NCBI RefSeq assembly: GCF_009848495.1
Contig: NZ_WWEP01000010.1
Location: forward strand, 1 to 64,000
Direction of reading: 5' to 3'
DNA length: 64,000 bases
Source: Flavobacterium sp. MK4S-17
Lineage (GTDB): Bacteria > Bacteroidota > Bacteroidia > Flavobacteriales > Flavobacteriaceae
Position 1 is the first letter of the stretch, and each line of letters opens with the position of its first letter. The notes below the pieces were generated by a model. The model was given only the letters and a program-made list of their open reading frames with translations, was not told the origin of the DNA and did not search any database. The position numbers and the translations under genes were made by a program. This document shows positions 47,096 through 56,765 of the stretch, in pieces.

Positions 47096-48367
47096 ATGAC
47101 AGTAGATTTACTACTAGGACTGCAATGGGGAGACGAAGGCAAGGGAAAAATTGTTGACGTGCTTACCTCTAAATATGATATAATTGCACGCTTTCAGGGT
47201 GGGCCAAACGCAGGGCACACCCTTGAGTTTGATGGAATTAAACATGTTTTAAGGACAATACCATCAGGTATATTCCATAAAAATTCTATTAATATTATAG
47301 GCAATGGAGTTGTTATGGATCCTGTGGTTTTCCAAAAGGAAATTGAAGGGCTGGAAAAGTTTAATATAAACATTAAGCAACGTCTTTTAATTTCCAGGAA
47401 AGCACACCTTATACTGCCTACACACAGGCTGCTTGATGCTGCCAGCGAAGCCAGTAAAGGCAAAGCAAAAATAGGCTCTACCTTAAAAGGCATAGGCCCT
47501 ACTTACATGGATAAAACCGGCAGGAATGGCATAAGGGTGGGCGATATTGAGTTGGATGACTTTGAGGAGCGTTACCGCGCGCTTGCCGATAAGCATGAGG
47601 CAATGATTGACTTTTATAATGTTGACCTTGAATATGACCTTGAAGAGCTTGAAACAGAATTTTTTACGGCTGTAAAAGCTTTAAAGGAATTAACTTTTAT
47701 TGATAGTGAAGAATACCTTAACAAAGCCATGAAAGAAGGCAAAAGCATACTTGCCGAAGGTGCACAGGGCTCTTTACTGGATATTGACTTTGGTACTTAC
47801 CCCTTTGTAACATCATCTAACACTACTGCCGCTGGCGCGTGTACAGGTTTGGGCATAGCCCCAAATAAGGTAAAAGAGGTGTTCGGTATATTTAAAGCTT
47901 ATGCCACCCGCGTGGGCAGCGGCCCCTTCCCTACCGAATTATTTGATGAAGTAGGTGCAACAATGGCACGTGTGGGTAACGAATTTGGTTCGGTTACAGG
48001 CAGGGCAAGGCGTTGTGGATGGCTGGACCTTGTAGCACTTAAATATGCAATACAGGTTAGCGGCGTTACACAGCTTTACATGATGAAAGGCGATGTGCTT
48101 TCGGGGTTTAAAAATTTAAAGGTTTGTACGGCTTATGAATATAAAGGAGAAAAAATAAGCCACCTGCCTTATAATATTGAGCCTGAAAATGTAAAGCCGG
48201 TATATGAAGAAATGAACGGATGGGAAGCAGACCTTACCGGAATGACCACCTATGATGAGCTCCCTGCAGAGCTTAAGGCATACATAGAATTTATTGAAAA
48301 AGAACTGGAAGTGCCTATTAAAGTAGTATCTGTAGGCCCTGACAGGAAACAAACGATAATGAGATAA
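47096..48367 (+). CDS. purA: Adenylosuccinate synthetase
   Basis: Couples IMP and aspartate with GTP to make adenylosuccinate, the first committed step to AMP. The 423-residue protein has the P-loop GDEGKGK at 12-18, GGPNAGHT for IMP and aspartate contacts, LPTHRLLD, KIGSTLKGIGPTYMDK and GRARRCGWLD. The C-terminal KVVSVGPDRKQTI is the guanine-binding end. Full length with normal start. Followed by a strong terminator. Confidence 0.97.
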   Translation: MTVDLLLGLQWGDEGKGKIVDVLTSKYDIIARFQGGPNAGHTLEFDGIKHVLRTIPSGIFHKNSINIIGNGVVMDPVVFQKEIEGLEKFNINIKQRLLISRKAHLILPTHRLLDAASEASKGKAKIGSTLKGIGPTYMDKTGRNGIRVGDIELDDFEERYRALADKHEAMIDFYNVDLEYDLEELETEFFTAVKALKELTFIDSEEYLNKAMKEGKSILAEGAQGSLLDIDFGTYPFVTSSNTTAAGACTGLGIAPNKVKEVFGIFKAYATRVGSGPFPTELFDEVGATMARVGNEFGSVTGRARRCGWLDLVALKYAIQVSGVTQLYMMKGDVLSGFKNLKVCTAYEYKGEKISHLPYNIEPENVKPVYEEMNGWEADLTGMTTYDELPAELKAYIEFIEKELEVPIKVVSVGPDRKQTIMR

Positions 48368-48396
48368 AAAAAAGCTGCCCTGGGGCAGCTTTTTTA
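48366..48396 (+). terminator. Terminator of purA
   Basis: AAAAAAGCTGCCC - TGG - GGCAGCTTTTTT hairpin beginning directly at the purA stop. Confidence 0.9.
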
Positions 48397-48483
48397 TGTA
48401 TCTACCCCACACAACAATTTCTACGCAGTTACCACGTTTTTTAATTTTAGGTTTCGGCGCAGTTATTGTTATAGGTATTTACG

Positions 48484-48491
48484 TAATTTTG
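48484..48491 (+). promoter_or_regulatory. Bacteroidota -7 element upstream of the OstA-like gene
   Basis: TAATTTTG, matching TAnnTTTG, 16 bases before the TTG start, with a TTG at 48466-48468 upstream. Confidence 0.5.
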
Positions 48492-48507
48492 CACAAAATT
48501 TATCACA

Positions 48508-50193
48508 TTGAAAAAACTCTTTTTCTTAATTATATGTTTTGTTCTTTCAGGTATCTCTTTTTTACATGCACAGGAGAAAAAGAAGATTCTGATTAAGCAA
48601 ACAGACTTTATTGACCAAAACCAAAACGAAGTGCCGGGCGCCGTGGTATTTACGGGTAACGTGCAGTTTGAGCATGACGGGGTTAAAATATGGTGCAACA
48701 AAGCCTACCACTTTCAGGATGAGAATTACATAAAAGCGTTTGGTAATGTAAAAATAAACCAGGGGGATTCCCTGTTTCTGGACAGCCGCTATGCCGAGTA
48801 TAACGGCAACAGGAATTTTGCCTATGCTACAGGAAATGTAATTATGCGTTCTCCCGATATGACCCTTACTACCGATACCATTAATTTTGACAGGACAATA
48901 CAGCAGGCCTATTATAATTCGTATGGTACTATAGTAAACGGTGAAAATACTTTAAAAAGCAAATCGGGCAGGTATTATGCCAACCAGAAAAAATACCAGT
49001 TCCTTACAGCGGTTACACTTACAAACCCGCAGTATGTAATGAAATCTAACCACCTAGATTATTATACCAATTCCGGCCATGCCTATGTGTTTGGCCCTAC
49101 CACCATTACCAGCAAGGAAAATTATATTTATACGGAAAAAGGATTTTATGATACTAAGAAAAACTTTGCCCACCTGCTTACCAATTCCTATATAAAATAT
49201 GATACGCAAATTATAAAAGGCGACAGTATATATTATGACCGTAACAGGGAATTTTCTTCTGCTACAAATAATGTGCGTGTTACCGATACTTTAAATAAAT
49301 ATGTAATTAAAAGCCACTATGGCGAGGTATATAAACAACTGGATTCTGTTTTTGTAACCAAGCACGCTGTTGCCATAACACTTGTGGAAACAGATTCGCT
49401 TTATACCCATGCCAAGCGCATGGTAATTACAGGTAAAGAAGGCAACAGGATAATAAGGGGTTATAACGATGCCCGCTTTTATAAAATAGATATGAGCGGT
49501 AAATGCGATTCCATACATTCGGATGAGGCAAAAGGGCTTACCCAGCTTATCGGCAGGCCTGTTATATGGAATGGTGAGAACCAGCTTACAGGAGATGTAA
49601 TTCATTTAATTTCAAATAGTAAAACTGAGCAACTGGACTCTTTAAAAGTGCTTAACAATGCCTTTTTAATACAAAAGGATACGCTCTGGGCACAAAAGGA
49701 CTCGGTAAACCCCAGGTACAATCAGGTAAAGGGAATTAACCTGTATGGAAAATTCAGGGATAATAAACTTTACGAGGTCGACCTTATAAAAAATACCGAA
49801 AAGATATACTATATGTATAATGAAGATGAGCTGGTGGGTATTGATAAAGGTGTAAGCAGCCGGATACATATAGAGCTTGAAGATAATAAGATAAACGTTG
49901 TACAATCATTTGTAAACCCGGATAGCGACAGTTATCCCGAAAGTGAACTCCCTGAAAATGTACGCAAATTGCGCGGCTTTGTTTGGCGCGGCGATGAGCG
50001 TATTAAGGATAAGGACGATATATTCCCTCCGGCGGAAAAAGAGCTGCATGAAAAAATTCTCCGTGAAAGCCGCAAGCAAAAGCAAAAACCTGACAAACCT
50101 ATGGAGGTTATGGAGCAAACACTGAACTACGATAAAAATGCGCAGCAGGAAAAAGCACCGGCTGCACGGCTTAAAAAGAATAAAAAACAATAA
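48508..50193 (+). CDS. OstA-like outer-membrane assembly protein
   Basis: A 561-residue protein with TTG start and signal peptide (ending FLHAQ). The first 400 residues have the repeated beta-jelly-roll strands of the OstA/LptA-type domain (VVFTGNVQFEHDGVKIWCNKA, AYATGNVIMRSPDM, GHAYVFGPTTITSKENYIYTEKG, some shown only in part). By family it may shuttle lipopolysaccharide across the periplasm or assist its outer-membrane assembly, but no LptD barrel is attached. The C-terminus (about 505-561) is Lys/Pro/Gln-rich and low in complexity. Confidence 0.85.
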   Translation: MKKLFFLIICFVLSGISFLHAQEKKKILIKQTDFIDQNQNEVPGAVVFTGNVQFEHDGVKIWCNKAYHFQDENYIKAFGNVKINQGDSLFLDSRYAEYNGNRNFAYATGNVIMRSPDMTLTTDTINFDRTIQQAYYNSYGTIVNGENTLKSKSGRYYANQKKYQFLTAVTLTNPQYVMKSNHLDYYTNSGHAYVFGPTTITSKENYIYTEKGFYDTKKNFAHLLTNSYIKYDTQIIKGDSIYYDRNREFSSATNNVRVTDTLNKYVIKSHYGEVYKQLDSVFVTKHAVAITLVETDSLYTHAKRMVITGKEGNRIIRGYNDARFYKIDMSGKCDSIHSDEAKGLTQLIGRPVIWNGENQLTGDVIHLISNSKTEQLDSLKVLNNAFLIQKDTLWAQKDSVNPRYNQVKGINLYGKFRDNKLYEVDLIKNTEKIYYMYNEDELVGIDKGVSSRIHIELEDNKINVVQSFVNPDSDSYPESELPENVRKLRGFVWRGDERIKDKDDIFPPAEKELHEKILRESRKQKQKPDKPMEVMEQTLNYDKNAQQEKAPAARLKKNKKQ

Positions 50194-50242
50194 ATAGGGC
50201 ACCCTTCCCCTACTAATACTTTTTGGATAAAAGGGCATATAA

Positions 50243-51439
50243 ATGCTGAATGATTTTTTTAAATACCAGGCGCAAACTTCGCCACACCCTTTAGGTGTTG
50301 AAGTTTCGCATGCAAAAGGTTCTTATATATTTGATACGAACAACAAAGCTTATCTGGATTTTGTAGCCGGGGTTTCCGCTACAAGCCTGGGGCATCAGCA
50401 CCCAAGGGTAAATGAGGCAATTATTAACCAGCTGAACAAATATTCGCATGTAATGGTATATGGCGAATATGCGCAGCATCCGGCAACCGAATTTTGCAGG
50501 CTGCTGGCAAGCCACCTGCCGGAAAAGCTGAATAAAACCTATTTAACCAACAGCGGTACCGAAGCTACCGAAGGTGCCTTAAAACTGGCGCGCAGGGTTA
50601 CCGGGCGCAGTCAGCTTATATCGTGTTATAATGCCTACCATGGCAACACTATGGGCTCTATGAGCGTAATGGGGTTTGAAGAGCGCAAACAGGTTTTTCG
50701 CCCACTGATACCCGATGTTGACTTTATAACGTTTAATAACGAGGACGACCTGCAGAAGATAACGGATAAAACTGCCGGCATCATACTGGAAACTATTCAG
50801 GGTGGTGCAGGTTTTATACAACCGCATAACGATTTTTTAAAAAAGGTACGCAAACGCTGTGATGAAACAGGCGCACTGATGATACTGGATGAAATACAGC
50901 CCGGTTTTGGGCGCACAGGCAAACTGTTTGGTTTTCAGAACTATGATGTTATTCCCGATGTTATTATTATGGGTAAAGGCATGGCGGGAGGTATGCCTGT
51001 AGGGGCTTTTACAGCCTCAGCTGAAATGATGGATTTGCTGAGCCATAACCCAAAGCTGGGGCATATAACTACATTTGGCGGCCACCCGGTTATAGCCGCA
51101 GCCTGCCTTGCTACATTACAGGAAATTACCGAAACTGACATTATGGCGCAGGCACTGGAAAAAGAAAAGCTTTTCAGAAAACTTTTGGTGCACCCGCTTA
51201 TTGAGGAAGTTCGCGGTGAAGGGTTAATGCTTGCCGCTATGACGCCAAGTGCAGCCATTACTGATAAAGTTATCCTTAGATGCCAGGAAAAAGGGCTTAT
51301 ATTATTCTGGCTGCTTTTTGAGGGTAAAGCAATACGCATAACCCCGCCTTTAACTATTTCGAAAGAAGAAATAACTGACGGTTGTGGCACTATTATTGAA
51401 GTTATGAATGAGATTCTTGCCGAACAGCAAAATAATTAA
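50243..51439 (+). CDS. Class III pyridoxal-phosphate aminotransferase
   Basis: A 398-residue fold-type I aminotransferase. PLP residues are intact: NSGTEATEGALKLAR phosphate loop, Tyr-His pair in YHGNTMGSM, Asp216 in LDEIQPGFGRTG and Schiff-base Lys245 in MGKGMAGGMP. Class III enzymes transfer amino groups from the omega position of ornithine, acetylornithine, 4-aminobutyrate or putrescine. No arginine-synthesis genes are adjacent, so the substrate is undecided. Confidence 0.9.
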   Translation: MLNDFFKYQAQTSPHPLGVEVSHAKGSYIFDTNNKAYLDFVAGVSATSLGHQHPRVNEAIINQLNKYSHVMVYGEYAQHPATEFCRLLASHLPEKLNKTYLTNSGTEATEGALKLARRVTGRSQLISCYNAYHGNTMGSMSVMGFEERKQVFRPLIPDVDFITFNNEDDLQKITDKTAGIILETIQGGAGFIQPHNDFLKKVRKRCDETGALMILDEIQPGFGRTGKLFGFQNYDVIPDVIIMGKGMAGGMPVGAFTASAEMMDLLSHNPKLGHITTFGGHPVIAAACLATLQEITETDIMAQALEKEKLFRKLLVHPLIEEVRGEGLMLAAMTPSAAITDKVILRCQEKGLILFWLLFEGKAIRITPPLTISKEEITDGCGTIIEVMNEILAEQQNN

Positions 51440-51535
51440 CTATACAAATTGTTAATTAAATTGTTCAAAAGAAATCTAAATTAATTCCTTTTAGGAGAAA
51501 CGTTTTGTAACTTTAAGAAGGATAATTTTAAACAA

Positions 51536-51543
51536 AAGGAGAG
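51536..51543 (+). promoter_or_regulatory. Unusual Shine-Dalgarno-like sequence before the TPR gene
   Basis: AAGGAG at 51536-51541 lies only three bases before the ATG at 51545. Such sequences are rare in this window, where most starts have A-rich leaders. Confidence 0.35.
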
Positions 51544-51544
51544 T

Positions 51545-52939
51545 ATGAATTTGAGCCACGAAGAAGAAGATCACGGTTTATCCTTATCAAAGTTTGAATC
51601 AATGCTGAAAACCAATAAGGTATTCTTTTTTGATTCGGAAGAGTTTGAAGATATCATCCTTCATTACCTTGACACCGGAAAAATAAATTTAGCTAAAAAG
51701 GCCTTAAAACTAGGCCTGGAACAACACCCCAGGTCAACAGGCTTAAAATTAGTACAGGTGGAACTTTTAGTTTTTGATGATAAGCTTGATATGGCGGAAA
51801 GGCTTTTAAACGACCTTTATGCCATAGAACCAACAAATGAAGAAATATATATACAAAAAGCCAATATATATTCTAAGCGTGACCAGCATGAAAAAGCGGT
51901 AGAACTGCTGAAAACCGCTCTGCAATACACTGATGATTATGCCGATGTTTATTCGTTAATAGGTATGGAGTATCTTTTTATGGATAATCTTGAACTGGCA
52001 AAGGAAAACTTTATAAAATGCCTTGATGAAGATACCGAAGACCATTCGGCTTTGTACAATGTAGTATATTGTTTTGATTTCCTTGACCAGAATAACGAAG
52101 CCATTGGTTTCCTTAACGGTTTTATTGACAGAAACCCTTACAGCGAAGTAGCATGGCACCAGTTAGGCAGGCAGTATTATACTGTAAAAAACTATGAAAA
52201 GGCGCTTTGGGCCTTTGACTATGCTACCCTGATTGATGAAAGCTTTTTAGGGGCATTCCTCGAAAAGGCAAAAACACTGGAAAGGCTTAAGTGTTACCAG
52301 GATGCTATAGCATGTTACAATGTAACAATGGAACTGGATGACCCTACCTCCTTTGCATTGTTGCGTGTCGGCAAATGCCATGAACGCCTGGGCGAGCATG
52401 AAAAAGCTTTAAAGTTTTATCTAAAAACGGTTCATGAAGACCCATTGCTTGATAAGGCTTGGATAGCCATAACTGATTTTTACATACGCAGGAAAAACTA
52501 CCAGAAAGCCCTTTATTATGTAAATAAGGCAATTGGTATAGATAATGAAAACAAACTGTACTGGAAACGCTATGCGGCTATAAACAAAGCCCTTAATTTT
52601 CATGAAGAGGCAGAAGAAGGTTACCGCAAGGCTGTAGAGTTTGGCGATTACCAGCTTGATACCTGGATTTTTTGGGTAGATACACTACAGTTTATAGGGG
52701 AGTATAATATGGCTGTAAATACATTATTACAGGCTTGCGACCATTATCCCGAAGAATATGAAATTGAGTACAGGCTGGCTGGATTATATTTTATGCTGAA
52801 TGAAAATGAAAAAGGTATTTTCCATATGAGCAATGGGTTAAGGCTTAATTACAAAAACCATGTGCTTTTAGAGGAATTTTTCCCTACAGTATGGGATAGC
52901 AAAGTAGTACAGGATACTTTAAAAAAACATAAAAAATAA
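51545..52939 (+). CDS. Cytosolic tetratricopeptide-repeat protein
   Basis: A 464-residue protein without a signal peptide, so probably cytosolic. About eleven TPR helix pairs run through it (ENFIKCLDEDTEDHSALYN, AWHQLGRQYYTVKNYEKALWA in parts, ALLRVGKCHERLGEHEKAL). An acidic N-terminus (MNLSHEEEDHG) precedes the repeats. It probably scaffolds a protein complex. Conserved neighbours aroE and DUF349 follow on the same strand. A hairpin terminator follows the stop. Confidence 0.85.
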   Translation: MNLSHEEEDHGLSLSKFESMLKTNKVFFFDSEEFEDIILHYLDTGKINLAKKALKLGLEQHPRSTGLKLVQVELLVFDDKLDMAERLLNDLYAIEPTNEEIYIQKANIYSKRDQHEKAVELLKTALQYTDDYADVYSLIGMEYLFMDNLELAKENFIKCLDEDTEDHSALYNVVYCFDFLDQNNEAIGFLNGFIDRNPYSEVAWHQLGRQYYTVKNYEKALWAFDYATLIDESFLGAFLEKAKTLERLKCYQDAIACYNVTMELDDPTSFALLRVGKCHERLGEHEKALKFYLKTVHEDPLLDKAWIAITDFYIRRKNYQKALYYVNKAIGIDNENKLYWKRYAAINKALNFHEEAEEGYRKAVEFGDYQLDTWIFWVDTLQFIGEYNMAVNTLLQACDHYPEEYEIEYRLAGLYFMLNENEKGIFHMSNGLRLNYKNHVLLEEFFPTVWDSKVVQDTLKKHKK

Positions 52940-52958
52940 ATTAGTTTAGCTATATTTT

Positions 52959-52983
52959 ACCGGCATTAGTGCCGGTTTTTTTA
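52959..52983 (+). terminator. Terminator of the TPR gene
   Basis: ACCGGCA - TTAG - TGCCGGT followed by a run of T. It lies upstream of the aroE ATG and argues against a start for aroE at 52969. Confidence 0.88.
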
Positions 52984-52995
52984 TATTTATATATT

Positions 52996-53745
52996 ATGAA
53001 AACTAAAATATACGGCCTTGTAGGTAAAGATATTGGTTACTCTTTTTCACGAAGTTATTTTAAAAAGAAATTTGAACGTGAAGGGCTTGAGAATTATAAA
53101 TATAAAAATTTTGACATTGAAGATATAAGTCTTTTAAAGCAGATTATTAGTGAAAATAAAAAGATTAAAGGTCTTAATGTAACCATACCTTATAAAGAGC
53201 AGGTACTGCCGCTACTGGACTCTGTTTCTAAAAATGCAAAGGTTATCGGTGCTGTAAATACTATAACCATTTCAAAAAAAGGGAAACTAAAAGGATATAA
53301 TACCGATCATTACGGCTTTAAAAAAGCTTTAAAACCCTTGTTAAAAAAGCACCACAATAAAGCCCTGATACTGGGCACAGGCGGTGCATCAAAAGGTGTA
53401 GCATTTGCCCTTAGGAAACTGAATATTGAATATGACTTTGTTTCGCGCAATGCTACTGATGTTATTTACAGTTATGATGACCTTGATAAGGAAGTATTTG
53501 AAGATTACCAAATTATAATAAATACCACCCCGTTAGGTACTTTTCCTGATATGGAGCGGTATCCGCCAATAGATTACAGCCTTTTTACAGATAGGCACAT
53601 TGCCTTTGACCTTATTTACAACCCGGAAGAAACCATATTCCTGAAGAATGCAAAGGCTGCGGGCGCTATAGCCAAAAATGGTTATGAAATGCTTGTGCAC
53701 CAGGCTGAGAAGGCATGGAAAATATGGAATAAAAAAATCGGATAA
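52996..53745 (+). CDS. aroE: Shikimate dehydrogenase
   Basis: Reduces 3-dehydroshikimate to shikimate with NADPH in aromatic amino-acid synthesis. The start is placed at ATG 52996 because a hairpin terminator occupies the upstream region. The 249-residue protein has the shikimate-binding SFSRSYF, catalytic Lys67 in NVTIPYK, Asp104 in NTDHYGF, the Gly-rich GTGGASKG and the NTTPLGTFPD and NGYEMLVHQA motifs. Confidence 0.95.
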   Translation: MKTKIYGLVGKDIGYSFSRSYFKKKFEREGLENYKYKNFDIEDISLLKQIISENKKIKGLNVTIPYKEQVLPLLDSVSKNAKVIGAVNTITISKKGKLKGYNTDHYGFKKALKPLLKKHHNKALILGTGGASKGVAFALRKLNIEYDFVSRNATDVIYSYDDLDKEVFEDYQIIINTTPLGTFPDMERYPPIDYSLFTDRHIAFDLIYNPEETIFLKNAKAAGAIAKNGYEMLVHQAEKAWKIWNKKIG

Positions 53746-53818
53746 CCCGTTAATGTATTTCACGCCTTACCTTAGTTTTCAAAATCTTATTAAGGAGATG
53801 AGATTTTAATGTTTTTTT

Positions 53819-53848
53819 TTGAATTTTAAAGTGGCTTTACTATCTTTC
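53819..53848 (+). promoter_or_regulatory. Probable promoter of the DUF349 gene
   Basis: TTG at 53819-53821 at the end of a T run and TATCTTTC at 53841-53848, 19 bases apart, 36 bases before the ATG. The -7 box differs from TAnnTTTG by the last base. Confidence 0.5.
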
Positions 53849-53883
53849 GGCATTAAAGCAGTATAAACCTTAAACATTTAGCA

Positions 53884-55941
53884 ATGTTAGAAGAAAAGAA
53901 TGATAACCTGCATAATGCAGATGGAGAAAACGTAAACCCTGCCCACGAGCAAACCCAAAAAAATCTTGTTCCCAGCAATGATGATATTGTGTCGGATGAT
54001 GAAGGGCTTGGTGTAAATAAAAATATTCATGAAACCGAAGGGCAGCTTCCTTTTGCCCCTGAAGAGGTGCTGAATGCAGGCAAGGAGACAGAAAGCAATG
54101 AAAATGAAAATACAGCGGAAGAAGCACCTAAAAAAGACCGTTCGGCAGTAGAATCTATCGAAGATTCCAATGCTGAGGACAGTGAGGATGAATCAGCTTC
54201 AGGCAGGCATGATATACCGATGGAAAACTATGAGGCTTTTTCAATGGAAAAGCTTGCTGATGAACTTGAAAAGCTTTTAAAGCATGACAAGGTGATGTCG
54301 GTTAAGGAACATATCGAGGAAATAAAAAAAGAGTTTTACTCTAAATATAACCACCTTATTGAAGAAAAAAGGGATGAGTACAGTAATGAAAATGATGGTG
54401 ATACATCAGGTTTTGATTACCATTTTCCTTTAAAAAACAGGTTTGACGACCTTTATAACCAATACAGGGATAAAAAAAACAGCCACTTTAAAAGACTTCA
54501 GTCTGACTTAAAATCCAACCTTGAAAACAGGCTGGCTATTATTGAAGAGCTTAAAAATCTTGTGGACAGCGATGAAAGCATGAAAGATGCGCTTAAGCAT
54601 GTTAATGAACTTCGTGAACGCTGGAAAAATGCAGGGCCTATACCCCGGGATAAATACAACCATGTATGGAATAACTTTCACTTTCATATTGAGCGCTTTT
54701 ATGACCACCTGCACCTTGACAGGGAAATGCGCGATATGGATTTTAAGCATAACCTTGAGCAAAAGGAAAGCATTATTGCACGTGCTGAGGAGTTATTAAA
54801 TGAAGAAGATATTACCAAGGCTTTCCGCGAATTGCAGTCTCTGCATAAAATGTGGAAAGAGGAAATAGGGCCTGTAGCCCGCGAACACCGTGAGGAAATA
54901 TGGAACCGTTTTAGCGAACTGACCAAGCAACTGCATGACAGGCGCGAAGCGTTTTATGGAAAACTTAAAGAGAAAGAACAGGATAACCTGGCAAGGAAAA
55001 AAGAAATTATAGCACAGATTGAAGCTATTGCAGGTCAAAAAGTGGAGAGCCATAATGCATGGCAGGCACAGATTGAAAAAATTGAAGCTTTAAGAAGCCA
55101 GTTCTTTAACGCAGGAAAAGTGCCTATTGAAGTAAATGAAGATGTATGGGCCGAGTTTAAAAATGCCGTAAGGAATTTTAATACCACGAAAAACTCTTTT
55201 TATAAAGAAATTAAAAAAGACCAGCAGGATAACCTGAATAAAAAAATGGCATTGGTGGAAAAGGCACAGTCGCTTAAAGACAGTGAAGATTTTGCAGCCA
55301 CTACGCCTGTTATGAAACAAATACAGGAAGAATGGAAAACCATTGGCCATGTGCCAAGAAAATATTCTGACTCTGTTTGGAAAGATTTTAAGGCAGCGTG
55401 CAATCATTATTTTGACAGGCTTCATGCACACAGGAACGAAGCAAACAAAGACGAGGTTGCCGCTTTTGAAAAGAAGAAAGAATATCTTGACTCGTTAAAA
55501 GATTTTGAGCTGACCGGTGAGCATAAAACCGACCTTGACGCGATTAAAAAGCATATTGAAAACTGGAAGGCCATAGGCCGTGTACCGCAGGCAAGGAGGC
55601 ATATAGAAGGTAAATTCAATAAAATACTGGATGCCCTTTTTGATAAACTGAGCCTTTCTAAAAAAGAGGCTGAAATGGTTAAATTTAATAACCGTCTTGA
55701 ACAGCTTGCCGACAGTGATGACAGCCGCAGACTTGAAAATGAACAAATATTTATTATGCGTAAAATTGACGAGGTTCAGTCGGAAATTTTACAGTTGGAA
55801 AACAATATACAGTTCATATCTAACGCAAAAGCAGATAATCCTTTGGTTAAGGAAGTAAATAAAAGTATAGAACGCCATAAAGAAGAACTTAAAACCTGGA
55901 AAGAGAAACTTAAACAGATAAGGAGTTTCAATCAGGAATAA
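53884..55941 (+). CDS. DUF349-repeat protein
   Basis: A 685-residue highly charged protein. An acidic, probably disordered N-terminus (about residues 1-105) is followed by a helical region and five DUF349 units (about residues 222-280, 300-355, 375-435, 455-510 and 535-590), each with the pattern of a Trp-containing helix then G-x-V/I-P (WKNAGPIP, WKEEIGPVA, FFNAGKVP, WKTIGHVP, WKAIGRVP). A coiled-coil C-terminus (about 600-685) follows. The family is of unknown function in bacteria; a role with nucleic acid or cytosolic scaffolding is often suspected. Confidence 0.92.
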   Translation: MLEEKNDNLHNADGENVNPAHEQTQKNLVPSNDDIVSDDEGLGVNKNIHETEGQLPFAPEEVLNAGKETESNENENTAEEAPKKDRSAVESIEDSNAEDSEDESASGRHDIPMENYEAFSMEKLADELEKLLKHDKVMSVKEHIEEIKKEFYSKYNHLIEEKRDEYSNENDGDTSGFDYHFPLKNRFDDLYNQYRDKKNSHFKRLQSDLKSNLENRLAIIEELKNLVDSDESMKDALKHVNELRERWKNAGPIPRDKYNHVWNNFHFHIERFYDHLHLDREMRDMDFKHNLEQKESIIARAEELLNEEDITKAFRELQSLHKMWKEEIGPVAREHREEIWNRFSELTKQLHDRREAFYGKLKEKEQDNLARKKEIIAQIEAIAGQKVESHNAWQAQIEKIEALRSQFFNAGKVPIEVNEDVWAEFKNAVRNFNTTKNSFYKEIKKDQQDNLNKKMALVEKAQSLKDSEDFAATTPVMKQIQEEWKTIGHVPRKYSDSVWKDFKAACNHYFDRLHAHRNEANKDEVAAFEKKKEYLDSLKDFELTGEHKTDLDAIKKHIENWKAIGRVPQARRHIEGKFNKILDALFDKLSLSKKEAEMVKFNNRLEQLADSDDSRRLENEQIFIMRKIDEVQSEILQLENNIQFISNAKADNPLVKEVNKSIERHKEELKTWKEKLKQIRSFNQE

Positions 55942-55979
55942 AATAAAAGCGCCATCAAAATGATGGCGCTTTTATTTTA
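55941..55979. terminator. Bidirectional terminator between the DUF349 gene and mazG
   Basis: A 13-bp or longer stem (AAAAGCGCCATCA / TGATGGCGCTTTT) with loop AAA and flanking A and T tracts, between converging genes. Confidence 0.92.
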
Positions 55980-56750
55980 TAACTTTTTTGCTTCATTCCA
56001 AAAAACATCCATTTCGGCAAGTGTCATTTCTGCCAGGGGCTTTCCAATTTCCCCTGCTTTGCTTTCAAGGTATTGAAACCGCTTGATAAACTTTTTATTG
56101 GTACGCTCTAAAGCGTCTTCCGGGTTTATATTTAAAAAGCGGGCATAATTAATCATAGAGAATAAAACATCGCCAAATTCAGCTTCTATTTTGTCCGTAT
56201 TACCTTCCTTTACTTCCTGCTGAAACTCCTGCAATTCTTCCTGTACCTTATCCCAAACCTGGCCGGGTTCTTCCCAGTCAAACCCCACTCCTTTTGCCTT
56301 ATCCTGTATCCTGCTGGCTTTTACAAGGGCAGGCAAACTTTTAGGCACACCTTCCAATACTGATTTTTTGCCTTCCTTCAACTTTAGCTTTTCCCAGTTT
56401 TGCTTTACCTGTTCCTCATTTTCAACCTTTACGTCACCATATATATGCGGATGGCGGTGTATGAGTTTTTCACATATTTCATTGGCAACATCAGCTATAT
56501 CAAAATCACCGGTTTCACTGCCTATTTTTGCATAAAATATAATATGAAGCAATATATCACCCAGCTCTTTTTTAACTTCATTCAGATTGTTATCCAGTAT
56601 AGCATCGCCCAGTTCATAAGTTTCCTCAATCGTCAGGTGGCGCAGGCTTTGCATTGTCTGTTTCCTGTCCCACGGGCACTTTTCCCTAAGGTCGTCCATA
56701 ATATCCAAAAGCCTGTTAAAAGCCTTAAGCTGCTGCTGTCTTGAATTCAT
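55977..56750 (-). CDS. mazG: Nucleoside triphosphate pyrophosphohydrolase MazG
   Basis: Hydrolyses NTPs and dNTPs to monophosphates and pyrophosphate, a house-cleaning enzyme. The 257-residue protein has two MazG domains. The first carries the metal-binding EExxE (EETYELGDA) and ExxD (KKELGDILLH) pairs. The second has the corresponding EAEFGDVLFSMINYAR. The N-terminus carries the family RLLDIMDDLREKCPWDRKQT. Full length. Regulates nucleotide pools; possible link with the nearby (p)ppGpp enzyme is only by family knowledge. Confidence 0.96.
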   Translation of the reverse strand: MNSRQQQLKAFNRLLDIMDDLREKCPWDRKQTMQSLRHLTIEETYELGDAILDNNLNEVKKELGDILLHIIFYAKIGSETGDFDIADVANEICEKLIHRHPHIYGDVKVENEEQVKQNWEKLKLKEGKKSVLEGVPKSLPALVKASRIQDKAKGVGFDWEEPGQVWDKVQEELQEFQQEVKEGNTDKIEAEFGDVLFSMINYARFLNINPEDALERTNKKFIKRFQYLESKAGEIGKPLAEMTLAEMDVFWNEAKKL

Positions 56751-56765
56751 ATTTATATTATTTAT

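Noticed and set aside
52969..52995. An upstream start for shikimate dehydrogenase
   Set aside because: The region is the tail of a hairpin terminator and gives residues not found in the family.
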